DNA of 64,000 nt from Oxalobacter sp. (GTDB lineage: Bacteria > Pseudomonadota > Gammaproteobacteria > Burkholderiales > Burkholderiaceae_D): positions 1 through 64,000 of the forward strand of contig JAHAYL010000002.1 of the NCBI GenBank assembly GCA_018384065.1, in the 5' to 3' direction. Within the stretch, counting starts at the first letter, position 1; every line of letters begins with the position of its first letter. The position numbers and the translations under genes were made by a program. Below are positions 50,373 through 58,264 of this stretch, piece by piece. Under the pieces are notes generated by a model, which was given only the letters and a program-made list of their open reading frames with translations, was not told the DNA's origin and made no database searches.

Positions 50373-50966
50373 ATGGAAATCCGGGGTTCATCGGTTATGT
50401 TGGCTTCTGTCTTGGCGTTGCCGTTGATGTTCTGCCAGCCGGTTGCCTTTGCAGCATCAGACAGTACGCAGGCTTTGGCGGAAACGGCTGTTGACCAGCA
50501 GTCTTTTACATTGGCTTTAGAGAAGGCGGAGGCTGGTGATGCCAAGGCGCAGTATGATGTCGCCCGTTTTTACCAGACAGGGAAAGGTATTGCACCCGAC
50601 CATGCGAAAGCGGTTGAATGGCTGGTCAAGGCGGCGGAGCAGGGATTGATGGAGGCGGAGACTTCGCTGGGCAGTGCCTATGACCTGGGGATGGGGGTAC
50701 CGATCAGCAACCGGAAGGCGGTTTACTGGTGGCAGAAGGCGGCAAAACAGGGCAGTGGGTTTGCCTTGAGATGTTTAGGGTATTCCTATATCGAAGGCAG
50801 GGGTGTTGCCCAGAACAACCTGTATGCCTATGTGGTCTGGAAACATCTGCCTGCTGATGATGCTGAGGCAATGGATGTGCTGAAGGCACTCCGCAAGAAC
50901 CTGTCAGCAGAGGAAACCGCCAAGGGCGACAGGATGACGCTGGATGAGGTGTTCCAAAGCAGATGA
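50373..50966 (+). CDS. Exported Sel1-repeat protein
   Basis: A protein of about 197 residues with a hydrophobic signal segment (VMLASVLALPLMFCQPVAFA) and three Sel1-like repeats, for example AQYDVARFYQTGKGIAPDHAKAVEWLVKAAEQG. I use the ATG at 50373, preceded by GAGGGAGAAAGG; the frame extends upstream. Likely a periplasmic scaffold, similar in type to 9836-10462. Confidence 0.85.
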   Translation: MEIRGSSVMLASVLALPLMFCQPVAFAASDSTQALAETAVDQQSFTLALEKAEAGDAKAQYDVARFYQTGKGIAPDHAKAVEWLVKAAEQGLMEAETSLGSAYDLGMGVPISNRKAVYWWQKAAKQGSGFALRCLGYSYIEGRGVAQNNLYAYVVWKHLPADDAEAMDVLKALRKNLSAEETAKGDRMTLDEVFQSR

Positions 50967-50984
50967 CATGCCTGACCTGCCCCA

Positions 50985-52526
50985 TCAATTGAATACAAGG
51001 CCGCTGCCGAACCAGCAGAATGTCGCAATGACAAGGATGGCAATCAGGTTGAGCCAGAAACCGGCGCGGATCATTTCACCGATACGGATATGACCGGTAC
51101 TGAACACAATGGCATTCGGTGGGGTGGCAACCGGCATCATGAATGCGGCTGATGCACCGAATGTCGTCGCAAGCAGCAGGATTTCCGGTGCAATGCCGAT
51201 GGGTTTTGCAGCAACGGAAAGCAATGGGATCATTGTGGCTGCAAGCGCAGTGTTGGAGGTGATTTCTGTTGCGAAAACCACCAATGCCGTGATGCCCAGG
51301 ATGACGATGAAGCCCGGCATGCCTGCCAATGCCGCCGCCTGTGCGCTCAGCAGGCCGTCACAGCCGGTTTTGGAGATGGCAGAAGCCATTGACAGGCCGC
51401 CACCGAACAGCAGCAGCAGCCCCAAAGGCAGCTGGCGGCATTGTTCCCAGGTCAGCGTACGCTGGTTCATCTTGAGGTTCAGTGGCATGAGGAAGAGAAG
51501 CAGCCCACCGAAGATGGCGATGGAGGCATCGGATATGCCGGCAAAAGGACGGGTGCCGTCAGACAGGGCAATCATCTTGATGTAGGGGCTGGAAATCCAG
51601 AGGATGACGGTGACCAGGAAAATGCCCAGTACCAGTTTTTCCCCGCGGGACATGACGCCCAATTTCCGGATTTCACTGTTGATCCATTCGCGTCCCCCTG
51701 GGATTTCATCGATCTGGTTGCGGTACAGGACTTTATTGAGCAGCAGCCAGGTGAGCGGCAGCAGGGTCAGCATCAATGGCAGCCCGAGTTTCATCCAGTC
51801 CATCACGGAGACTTCGAGGTTGTAGGTGTGTTCCATGAAACGGACAAAAATGCCGTTCGGCGGTGAACCAAGGACGGTACCCATGCCGCCGATGCTGGCA
51901 CCATAGGCGACACAGAGCAGCATGCAGATGGCGAAATTGTGTTCTTTGCGGTTGGAACGCATCCCGCCATGGCATTCTGTCTGGAACAGGCGCAGGACGG
52001 CTGAGACAATCGGCACCATCATGGCTGCGGTCGCGGTGTTGGAAACCCACATCGCCAGCAGGGCGGTCGCAATCATCATCCCGGCACTGATCTGCTGCGG
52101 TTTTGTGCCCATGATGCGGATGGTGTACAGTGCGAGGCGGCGGTCTAGGTTCCATCGTTGGATACCTGCAGCAAGCAGGAAGCCGCCCAGGAACAGGAAA
52201 ATGGTGCTGCTGCCATAAGGGATGCAGGTGTCTTTCAGGGATGCGATGCCCAATATCGGGAATACGGCGACAGGGATGATGGCTGTGGCGGCGATGGGTA
52301 TGGCTTCTGTGAACCAATAGATGCCCATCAGCACGACAACAGCAAGACAGGCTTTTGCAGCATGGCTGAACGGCTGGGTTTCGCCAAGCGCATTGGTGTA
52401 GGTGTCCGGCAGCATGAAATAGACGGCTATCGCAACGATTGGACCGATGACCAATGCAGAATACCTGAGGTTACGGAAAAACCGCCCGATCCTGCCGGAC
52501 ATCGGATTGAAGCCTCTCCGTATCAC
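50985..52526 (-). CDS. SLC13/DASS family sodium:dicarboxylate transporter
   Basis: A 513-residue polytopic symporter. Both SNT motifs of the DASS fold are present (WVSNTATAAMMVP and TEITSNTALAATMIPL). The related sequence and the paired hairpins point to uptake of di- or tricarboxylates such as succinate or malate with Na+. It lies convergent with the Sel1 gene and divergent from the exbB operon. Confidence 0.9.
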   Translation of the reverse strand: MIRRGFNPMSGRIGRFFRNLRYSALVIGPIVAIAVYFMLPDTYTNALGETQPFSHAAKACLAVVVLMGIYWFTEAIPIAATAIIPVAVFPILGIASLKDTCIPYGSSTIFLFLGGFLLAAGIQRWNLDRRLALYTIRIMGTKPQQISAGMMIATALLAMWVSNTATAAMMVPIVSAVLRLFQTECHGGMRSNRKEHNFAICMLLCVAYGASIGGMGTVLGSPPNGIFVRFMEHTYNLEVSVMDWMKLGLPLMLTLLPLTWLLLNKVLYRNQIDEIPGGREWINSEIRKLGVMSRGEKLVLGIFLVTVILWISSPYIKMIALSDGTRPFAGISDASIAIFGGLLLFLMPLNLKMNQRTLTWEQCRQLPLGLLLLFGGGLSMASAISKTGCDGLLSAQAAALAGMPGFIVILGITALVVFATEITSNTALAATMIPLLSVAAKPIGIAPEILLLATTFGASAAFMMPVATPPNAIVFSTGHIRIGEMIRAGFWLNLIAILVIATFCWFGSGLVFN

Positions 52527-52843
52527 AAAAATTCTCCCTGCTTGTTTGGACCTGTTGCTGTTTTCGGTGTATCCGGCAGTTCAAATCCGGCATTGGGACA
52601 CCAATAGACCATTATACGACACTCATGGCATTAAATGGCAGCGCAACCTGCTGGAAACCTATCGGTTTTCAGGGAAAGGAAGTTCTGGAAATCAGGAATG
52701 TTTCCGGGTCTTTCCACTGTTTTTCCTGAAAAGGACAGGATCCTGCCATGACAGACAGTGCCGTTGCCTGATGAGGCGGGTGCATAATATCATGGCTGTG
52801 TCTGTATTTGCCTGACTGTCTTGATGGAAATGGAAAAGAGAGC
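52527..52843. other. Divergent intergenic region between the SLC13 and exbB genes
   Basis: A gap of 317 bases that must carry promoters for both sides. A CATAAT (about 52790) is a possible -10 for exbB, without a well-spaced -35. I do not see a clear Fur box or terminator. Confidence 0.4.
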
Positions 52844-53269
52844 ATGAACTGGTTGGTGGACCTGATTGATTACGGGGTGGTAGGTGTCCTGCTCATCCTG
52901 TCTATTGTGGTTGTCGCTCTGTCGATAGAGCGTTTCCTCTTTTTCAAAGGTGTCGCTATGGAAGCCTATACTTCCCGGAACAAGCTGGAGTATGACCTGT
53001 CCAGGCACCTGCATATCATCGGTACGATTGCCGGGAATGTCCCTTATGTCGGGTTGCTTGGCACGGTGTTGGGCATCATGGTCACTTTTTACCAGATCGG
53101 GATGACCGGCTCGATGGATTCCCGGACGGTCATGGTCGGGCTGGCACTGGCATTGAAAGCCACTGCCATCGGATTGACGATAGCCATTGTTGCGGTGATG
53201 CTCTACAACATGCTTGTCCGCCGTGCAAAGAACATTCTCCTGTTATGGGATGCTGCCCATGAAGAATAG
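52844..53269 (+). CDS. exbB: ExbB/TolQ-family proton channel protein
   Basis: A 141-residue short ExbB. TM1 near the N-terminus (VVGVLLILSIVVVALSIERFLFF), then IGTIAGNVPYVGLLGTVLGIMVTF and a third helix around ALALKATAIGLTIAIVAVMLY. Uses the proton gradient to energise TonB for uptake through outer-membrane receptors. The ATG at 52844 is chosen over an upstream in-frame codon because it is the family start (MNWLVDLIDYGVVGVL). Confidence 0.92.
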   Translation: MNWLVDLIDYGVVGVLLILSIVVVALSIERFLFFKGVAMEAYTSRNKLEYDLSRHLHIIGTIAGNVPYVGLLGTVLGIMVTFYQIGMTGSMDSRTVMVGLALALKATAIGLTIAIVAVMLYNMLVRRAKNILLLWDAAHEE

Positions 53270-53660
53270 TTTCGATGGGAAGGATGGGTTGACCGAAATC
53301 AATATGGTGCCACTTATCGACGTCATGCTGGTGCTGGTGGTCATCCTGTTGATGACGGCGACTTTTGTGGTGCCCCATATGACCCCTGAGGGCATCCATG
53401 TCAGCCTGCCGCAGGCAAAGAGCGCCCAGGCGGTTGCGGCATCTCCTGTCCAGGTTGAACTGGATGCGCAGGGCGGGCTGTCTGTCGATGGGCAGCCGGT
53501 GGCGGTTTCCAACCTGCCTGCGGTGTTGGCGGATATGCCCCGGGAACGGCCGGTATTGATTGCTGCTGACAAGGCGGTGCAGCTGCAGGCGTTTGTTGCT
53601 GTCATGGATACCCTCCGGCAGCAGGGTTTCACACGGATCAGTGTGCGGACACAGCGATGA
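53259..53660 (+). CDS. exbD: ExbD/TolR-family protein
   Basis: A 133-residue ExbD. Start MKNSFDGKDGLTEINMVPLI is followed by the single transmembrane helix with the conserved Asp (PLIDVMLVLVVILLMT) that carries protons, and a periplasmic domain. Its ATG lies within the end of exbB (11 bases overlap), so the genes are coupled. Confidence 0.93.
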   Translation: MKNSFDGKDGLTEINMVPLIDVMLVLVVILLMTATFVVPHMTPEGIHVSLPQAKSAQAVAASPVQVELDAQGGLSVDGQPVAVSNLPAVLADMPRERPVLIAADKAVQLQAFVAVMDTLRQQGFTRISVRTQR

Positions 53661-54415
53661 ACCGCCTTGCCAGGGGACTGTTGTTTTCCGTGATTGTCCA
53701 TCTTGTTGTGGTTGGGGCTGTCTGCCTGTTGGTAGGGGCGGGGCAGCCTGAAGACAATCTGGTGGAGGTGGACCTTGCCGCCGTCGGTTTCCATGATGGC
53801 AAAGGTGGGGGCGGCAGTATGGAAGGGCGCGGTTCCAATGACCATAGCCTTGTCCCAGTGGCTGGGCAGCAAGACTCCAGGGATGCCGCCAGTTCATCTG
53901 TCGGACAGCCTGTTTCCAGTCAGGTGTCTTCTGACGGGAAGCAGCCTGGCATCATCCAGCCGGAAACAGACCAGCCGGCGTCCACCTTGGCAGGCAGGCC
54001 CTCACAGGGGACTGGTGATGGGGCTGCCACAGGCCGCGGTACTGGTAGGCTTGGTGGTGGTACAGGTTCGGGTATCGGTTCAGGCAGTGGTACTGGCGAT
54101 GGCTCAGGTTCCGGTCCAGGCGGAGGCGGGAGTGTCAGCCATTATGTTGCCGCCAATTACAGTTACATCCTTGCCCATATCCAGCGCCAGGTGGTCTATC
54201 CCAGTCAGGCACGGATGATGGGGATTTCAGGCAAGGCGGTCTATTCGTTCATTATCCGCCAGGATGGTCATATCGACAGTCTTTCGCTGGTCAGCAGTGC
54301 AGGGTTTGATGCGTTGGATATGGCGGGGTTGAAAGCTATCCGGAAGGCGAGTCCATTTCCTGCCCCGCCAGCACCGGCACGTATCAAGGTACCGATAGTC
54401 TTCTCATTGCATTGA
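53657..54415 (+). CDS. tonB: TonB-family protein with a glycine-rich linker
   Basis: A 252-residue TonB. The N-terminal helix (LLFSVIVHLVVVGAVCLLV) anchors it; the C-terminal domain has YPSQARMMGISGKAVYSFII and SLVSSAGFDALDMAGLKAI. Unlike the usual Pro-Lys/Pro-Glu linker, the middle (about residues 115-157) is glycine/serine/threonine-rich, such as GTGRLGGGTGSGIGSGSGTG. It overlaps the end of exbD by four bases and completes the ExbB-ExbD-TonB set. Confidence 0.88.
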   Translation: MNRLARGLLFSVIVHLVVVGAVCLLVGAGQPEDNLVEVDLAAVGFHDGKGGGGSMEGRGSNDHSLVPVAGQQDSRDAASSSVGQPVSSQVSSDGKQPGIIQPETDQPASTLAGRPSQGTGDGAATGRGTGRLGGGTGSGIGSGSGTGDGSGSGPGGGGSVSHYVAANYSYILAHIQRQVVYPSQARMMGISGKAVYSFIIRQDGHIDSLSLVSSAGFDALDMAGLKAIRKASPFPAPPAPARIKVPIVFSLH

Positions 54416-54465
54416 GGCGGCTGTCCTGCTGCCAGCAGCGTGCGGACATGGCAGGCGTGGGGATA

Positions 54466-54783
54466 TCAGCATCGGGGGATCCGGTTGTCATCCAGGTCAT
54501 CTTCTGCATACCACCAGGCATGCTGCGAGACGGTTGCCCAACTGCCGCCATGGCGGTAGATGAACCGGATGCCGTGCCGCCGGCAGAAATTCACAAATTC
54601 AAGGCGCTCCATGCTGCCCAGCAGCCAGAGCAGCCCGCCCTGTGAACGTTTGTCGTAATACCGGAGTCCTGCCGCCTTGATCAGTTCCACGGCATCGACC
54701 TTGGATGCCCGTGCTGCCTTGCGTGCCGCTTCCAGCTTGAGCTGGGTGAAAGCGCGGATATCCGGTTTTTCTTTCCGTTTCAT
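54466..54783 (-). CDS. Hypothetical protein
   Basis: A 105-residue basic protein that I do not recognise. It has a helical N-terminal half (AARKAARASKVDAVELIKAAG) and a core YYDKRSQGGLLWLLGSMER followed by FCRRHGIRFIYRHGG. A short D.R..GG.LW..G pattern of this kind is seen in small or accessory domains, but I cannot name a family. It stands alone between tonB and the phosphoesterase gene. Confidence 0.5.
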   Translation of the reverse strand: MKRKEKPDIRAFTQLKLEAARKAARASKVDAVELIKAAGLRYYDKRSQGGLLWLLGSMERLEFVNFCRRHGIRFIYRHGGSWATVSQHAWWYAEDDLDDNRIPRC

Positions 54784-54859
54784 GGTTCCATAACCAGCGA
54801 ATGAAAATACCTGTCCCTTATTCTACCTGAAGGGTACTGTCTATGACGGTGTATCTGTC

Positions 54860-55993
54860 CTAGGGAACGGCTGGATGCAGGACCAGTTCGGTGATTTCAG
54901 AGGGTTTGCCTAAACGGATCAGGAAGCCGTTCCATAGCCCAGCCCCGTTGCTGACATACAGCTTCATGCCATCCACATCATACAGGCCTGAGACATAACC
55001 ATCATTGAACATCTGGTTCAGCCAATGGATACCGAGCACCTGCCCGCCGTGGGTATGTCCTGAGAGCTGCAGGTCCACACCGGCTGCGGCATTGGCGCCT
55101 GACCCTTTCGGCTGATGCGCCATCAGGATGACCGGGACACCTTCAGGCTTGCCGGCCAGGGCTTTCTGGATATCCGGCTCGGGCAGTCCGAAGCGGGCGG
55201 CTGTCCGGTCAGTGGTGCCGGCAAGCACAATCTGCCTGCCTTTATCGTTTAGGACCAGGTGTTCATTTTTCAGGATACGCAGCCCAAGCCCCTCAAAATA
55301 ACGCATCCATGCCAGGTAATTGGAATAGTATTCGTGGTTGCCGGTGACGACATAAACGCCAAGGCGCGCCTTCAGGTCTTTATAGGGGGCGACATCATCC
55401 ACCCGGTTCCTGGTGAGTCCATCGACCAGGTCACCGGTGACAACCATCAGGTCAGGGTTCAGGGCATTGGTCTTGTCCACCACGGCACGCATCCATTCAG
55501 CGTTCATCAGGCGGCAGGCATGCAGGTCGGTCAGCTGGGCAATCCGGAAGCCATCCAGTTCCTTCGGCAGATGGCGTACATTGACATGGACCTGCTTGAC
55601 ATCAGGCACCCGGATGCCTTGCCATGTACCGATTGCGGACAGGATGATGGCAAGGATGCCCAGACCGATATTCCATTGCCAGCCCAGTTGTGGTTTCTGT
55701 GGAAAGATACCGGTTTTGCCTGCAATCCAAAGGAAAATGGATGCAATATCCTTGAGGATCAGGAAACAGAGCAGCAGGATGAAGGCACCAGTCGCCCAGC
55801 CTGCTATGACAATGACGCCTCTGGGCACTTCGGGAGATGCCCAGCCACCAAAGAGGTTGGTGATCAGCCCCCATTGCGAAATCAGCAGGATGACCAGTGC
55901 AATGGCGATTTTCCAGGCACGGCTGAAAGGCAGTGCTGGAACAAAACGCCAGATGACAATAGCAGCAAACAGGGCAGGAAAAATCAGGAACAT
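54860..55993 (-). CDS. Membrane-anchored metallophosphoesterase (YkuE-like)
   Basis: A 377-residue protein with four hydrophobic segments in the first 140 residues, then a calcineurin-like phosphoesterase domain. It shows QLTDLHACRLMN (the D-x-H site), VVTGDLVDG, GNHEYYS, MAHQPKG and SGHTHGGQ, all of the two-metal centre. The substrate is unknown; a lipid or nucleotide phosphodiester is likely. It faces out of the membrane or cytoplasm depending on topology. Confidence 0.88.
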   Translation of the reverse strand: MFLIFPALFAAIVIWRFVPALPFSRAWKIAIALVILLISQWGLITNLFGGWASPEVPRGVIVIAGWATGAFILLLCFLILKDIASIFLWIAGKTGIFPQKPQLGWQWNIGLGILAIILSAIGTWQGIRVPDVKQVHVNVRHLPKELDGFRIAQLTDLHACRLMNAEWMRAVVDKTNALNPDLMVVTGDLVDGLTRNRVDDVAPYKDLKARLGVYVVTGNHEYYSNYLAWMRYFEGLGLRILKNEHLVLNDKGRQIVLAGTTDRTAARFGLPEPDIQKALAGKPEGVPVILMAHQPKGSGANAAAGVDLQLSGHTHGGQVLGIHWLNQMFNDGYVSGLYDVDGMKLYVSNGAGLWNGFLIRLGKPSEITELVLHPAVP

Positions 55994-56079
55994 CCCCAGG
56001 TCTTTTTGGTGTTCAGCAGAAAAAAGTCAGGTAATGATAATGGATGGAAAGGGGCAGGATAAGCCCCTGTCACACAATT

Positions 56080-56598
56080 TTACGGTTTCGCGCTGGTACC
56101 TTGTCCCAGATATTCAGCATCAGAGACTTTCTCAAACCATTCAACATTCTGGCCGTCTGCATCGTAGCCTGTGATGGCGATATGGGTCATCGCGCTGTCA
56201 GGTGAAGCGCCGTGCCAATGCCTGACACCGGCAGGGCACTGTACGACATCGCCCGGATTCAGTTCAACGGTTTTGCCGCCTTCATAGCCGGTCAGTCCTT
56301 TCCCTGCCGTGACAATCAATGTCTGTCCAGCGGGATGGAGATGCCATGCGGTGCGGGCACCTGGCTGGAAGGTGACGGATGCGCCGGAGGCCTGGAGGTT
56401 TGCGGTCTTATTGAACAGCATATCGACTTTCACTTCTCCGGTGAACCATGCATCAGGGCCTGCGAAAGAGCCGAGGGAATGGGCGGGAAGCACTGTCTGG
56501 CTGCTGTTGCCGGGATGTGCTGTATCAGCGGTGCTGCCTGCCTGTGCAGCACCTGCCATTGCGATAGTGAGCAATGAGGCAATCAAAAGTTTTTTCAT
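56080..56598 (-). CDS. Exported cupin-domain protein
   Basis: A 172-residue protein with a clear signal peptide (MKKLLIASLLTIAMAGAAQA) and one cupin domain. The metal-binding motif is in AWHLHPAGQTLIVTAG and CPAGVRHWHGASPDS, giving several His ligands. Carboxymuconolactone-decarboxylase-associated or quercetinase-like cupins look similar, but the substrate is unknown. It overlaps the start of the acetyltransferase by four bases. Confidence 0.85.
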   Translation of the reverse strand: MKKLLIASLLTIAMAGAAQAGSTADTAHPGNSSQTVLPAHSLGSFAGPDAWFTGEVKVDMLFNKTANLQASGASVTFQPGARTAWHLHPAGQTLIVTAGKGLTGYEGGKTVELNPGDVVQCPAGVRHWHGASPDSAMTHIAITGYDADGQNVEWFEKVSDAEYLGQGTSAKP

Positions 56599-57194
56599 CT
56601 GGATTCCTTGTTTTCCTGTTTTACATCGATTGTTTTGATGATCCGGGCAGGAACGCCGCCGACCACCGTATTTGGCGGGACATCTTTTGTGACGACAGCC
56701 CCCGCAGCGATGATTGCCCCATCACCGATTGTGGTGTTTCCGACAATCGATACATTGGCGCCAATCCAGACATTCTTGCCGATGACGATCGGGGCAGGAT
56801 GGATGTCACCACGGCGTGCTGGATCCGCTTCATGGTTCAGGGATGCCATCACGCAGTTGTGTCCAATCAGGGTTCCATCACCGATTGTGATGCCGCCTTG
56901 GTCCTGGAAACGGCAGCCGGAGTTGATGAACACCCTTTTGCCGATGGTCAGGTTCTTGCCGCAGTCTGTGGTGAATGGCGGGAACAGCATGAAGTCGTCT
57001 GGAATGGGACGTCCTGTGATTTTTGCCATAATCCTGCGGATTTCTTCTGGCGTGTGGTATTTGGTGTTCAGTTCAACCGTCAGTTTCATGGCTTCCTGGG
57101 CAAAGGCATGAAATGTCTCCCCCAATTCGGAGTTCATGGTTACAAGAACCCGTTTTGCCATCAATTCACGGAATTTATCAACAGTTAATGTCAT
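56595..57194 (-). CDS. Sugar O-acetyltransferase (maltose acetyltransferase/NodL type)
   Basis: A 199-residue hexapeptide-repeat acyltransferase. After an N-terminal helix pair come left-handed parallel beta-helix turns (CGKNLTIGKRVFINSGCRF, IGDGTLIGHNCVM, IVIGKNVWIGANVSIVGNTTIGDGAIIAAGAVVTKDV). It uses acetyl-CoA to acetylate sugars such as maltose. It is divergent from the LysR-type gene, so may be its target. Confidence 0.88.
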   Translation of the reverse strand: MTLTVDKFRELMAKRVLVTMNSELGETFHAFAQEAMKLTVELNTKYHTPEEIRRIMAKITGRPIPDDFMLFPPFTTDCGKNLTIGKRVFINSGCRFQDQGGITIGDGTLIGHNCVMASLNHEADPARRGDIHPAPIVIGKNVWIGANVSIVGNTTIGDGAIIAAGAVVTKDVPPNTVVGGVPARIIKTIDVKQENKESR

Positions 57195-57323
57195 TTAGTA
57201 GGACTTTCAAAGAAATCATAGAGACAATGCCATTAAAAATGACTGGTCTCGGGTCCAGCGTGCTTTATCAACAATATAATGGCAATGCTTTCCAATGTCT
57301 AATACCAATAATTCATTTCATGT

Positions 57324-57340
57324 TATGCTTCAGAGGCATA
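57324..57340. promoter_or_regulatory. Palindrome, possible LysR binding site
   Basis: TATGC-N7-GCATA (57324-57340) includes a T-N11-A core (57326-57338), the classical LysR-box pattern. It sits 33 bases before the LysR start and in the divergent region shared with the acetyltransferase. Confidence 0.55.
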
Positions 57341-57373
57341 GTCTAAAAAGACAATCAGACAGGAGGGTTCATT

Positions 57374-58264
57374 TTGGAAATCCGGGTTTTGCGCTATTTC
57401 TTGGAGTCAGCCCGTACCGGCAGCATCACCCGTGCCGCTGAACGGCTGCATGTCACCCAGCCGACGCTGTCACGCCAGCTGAAAGGGCTTGAGGAGGAAC
57501 TGGGGAAAAAACTGTTTGTGCGGGGCAGTGCCAGTATCCGCCTGACCCATGAAGGGCGTCTGCTGAAGGAACGTGCAGAGGATATCCTCAGCATGGTGGA
57601 CAGGACCGCTGCTGAGTTCAGAGTGCTTGATGATTTTGCCGGTGGCGACCTGCATATCGGCTGTGCGGAATCGCAGGGTATCCGCCATCTTGCCCGTGCA
57701 GTGCATCTTTTACAGCAGCGGTATCCGCGTATCCGGTTGCATCTGCATAGCGGCAATGCAGAGAATGTGACGGAGCGGCTTGACCGGGGGCTCCTGGAAT
57801 TTGCCGTCATTGTCCGTGATGTGGATGCTTCCCGTTACAACAGCCTGGAGATTCCCCATCATGATGCCTGGGGGTTGATTCTGCGTCAGGATGACCCGAT
57901 GGCTGCGAAGGCTGCCATCCGTCTGGAAGACCTGATGGATATCCCATTGATCTGCAGCCGCCAGAGCATGGAATCGGAATATCCGAAATGGTTTGGCGAC
58001 AGCATGGATAAGCTCAATATCGTGGCAACCTACAATCTCCTGTTCAATGCTGCCGTCATGGTGCGGGAAGGGCTTGGCTGTGCATTGGGATTCGACCATC
58101 TGGTGGATACAAGCCCTGAGAGCGGACTCTGTTTCCGTCCACTTGAACCGGCACTGCTGACACCGATGCATCTGATCTGGCGGAAACATCAGACGTTCAC
58201 GCCTGTCGGGCAGCTGCTGCTGGATGAGATGCACCATCAGTTCAAGACAGGTCAGGGACAATGA
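57374..58264 (+). CDS. LysR-type transcriptional regulator
   Basis: A 296-residue regulator. N-terminal winged helix (RVLRYFLESARTGSITRAAERLHVTQPTLSRQLKGLEEELG) and two effector-binding lobes. The start is TTG at 57374: AGGAGG is at 57361-57366 and no ATG is near. It is divergent from the acetyltransferase and cupin genes, its likely targets. The downstream FtsK-like gene starts within its stop codon (overlap of four bases). Confidence 0.92.
   Translation: MEIRVLRYFLESARTGSITRAAERLHVTQPTLSRQLKGLEEELGKKLFVRGSASIRLTHEGRLLKERAEDILSMVDRTAAEFRVLDDFAGGDLHIGCAESQGIRHLARAVHLLQQRYPRIRLHLHSGNAENVTERLDRGLLEFAVIVRDVDASRYNSLEIPHHDAWGLILRQDDPMAAKAAIRLEDLMDIPLICSRQSMESEYPKWFGDSMDKLNIVATYNLLFNAAVMVREGLGCALGFDHLVDTSPESGLCFRPLEPALLTPMHLIWRKHQTFTPVGQLLLDEMHHQFKTGQGQ

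Noticed and set aside
52527-52843. Fur box before exbB-exbD-tonB
   Set aside because: No sequence close enough to the 19-bp Fur consensus was seen.
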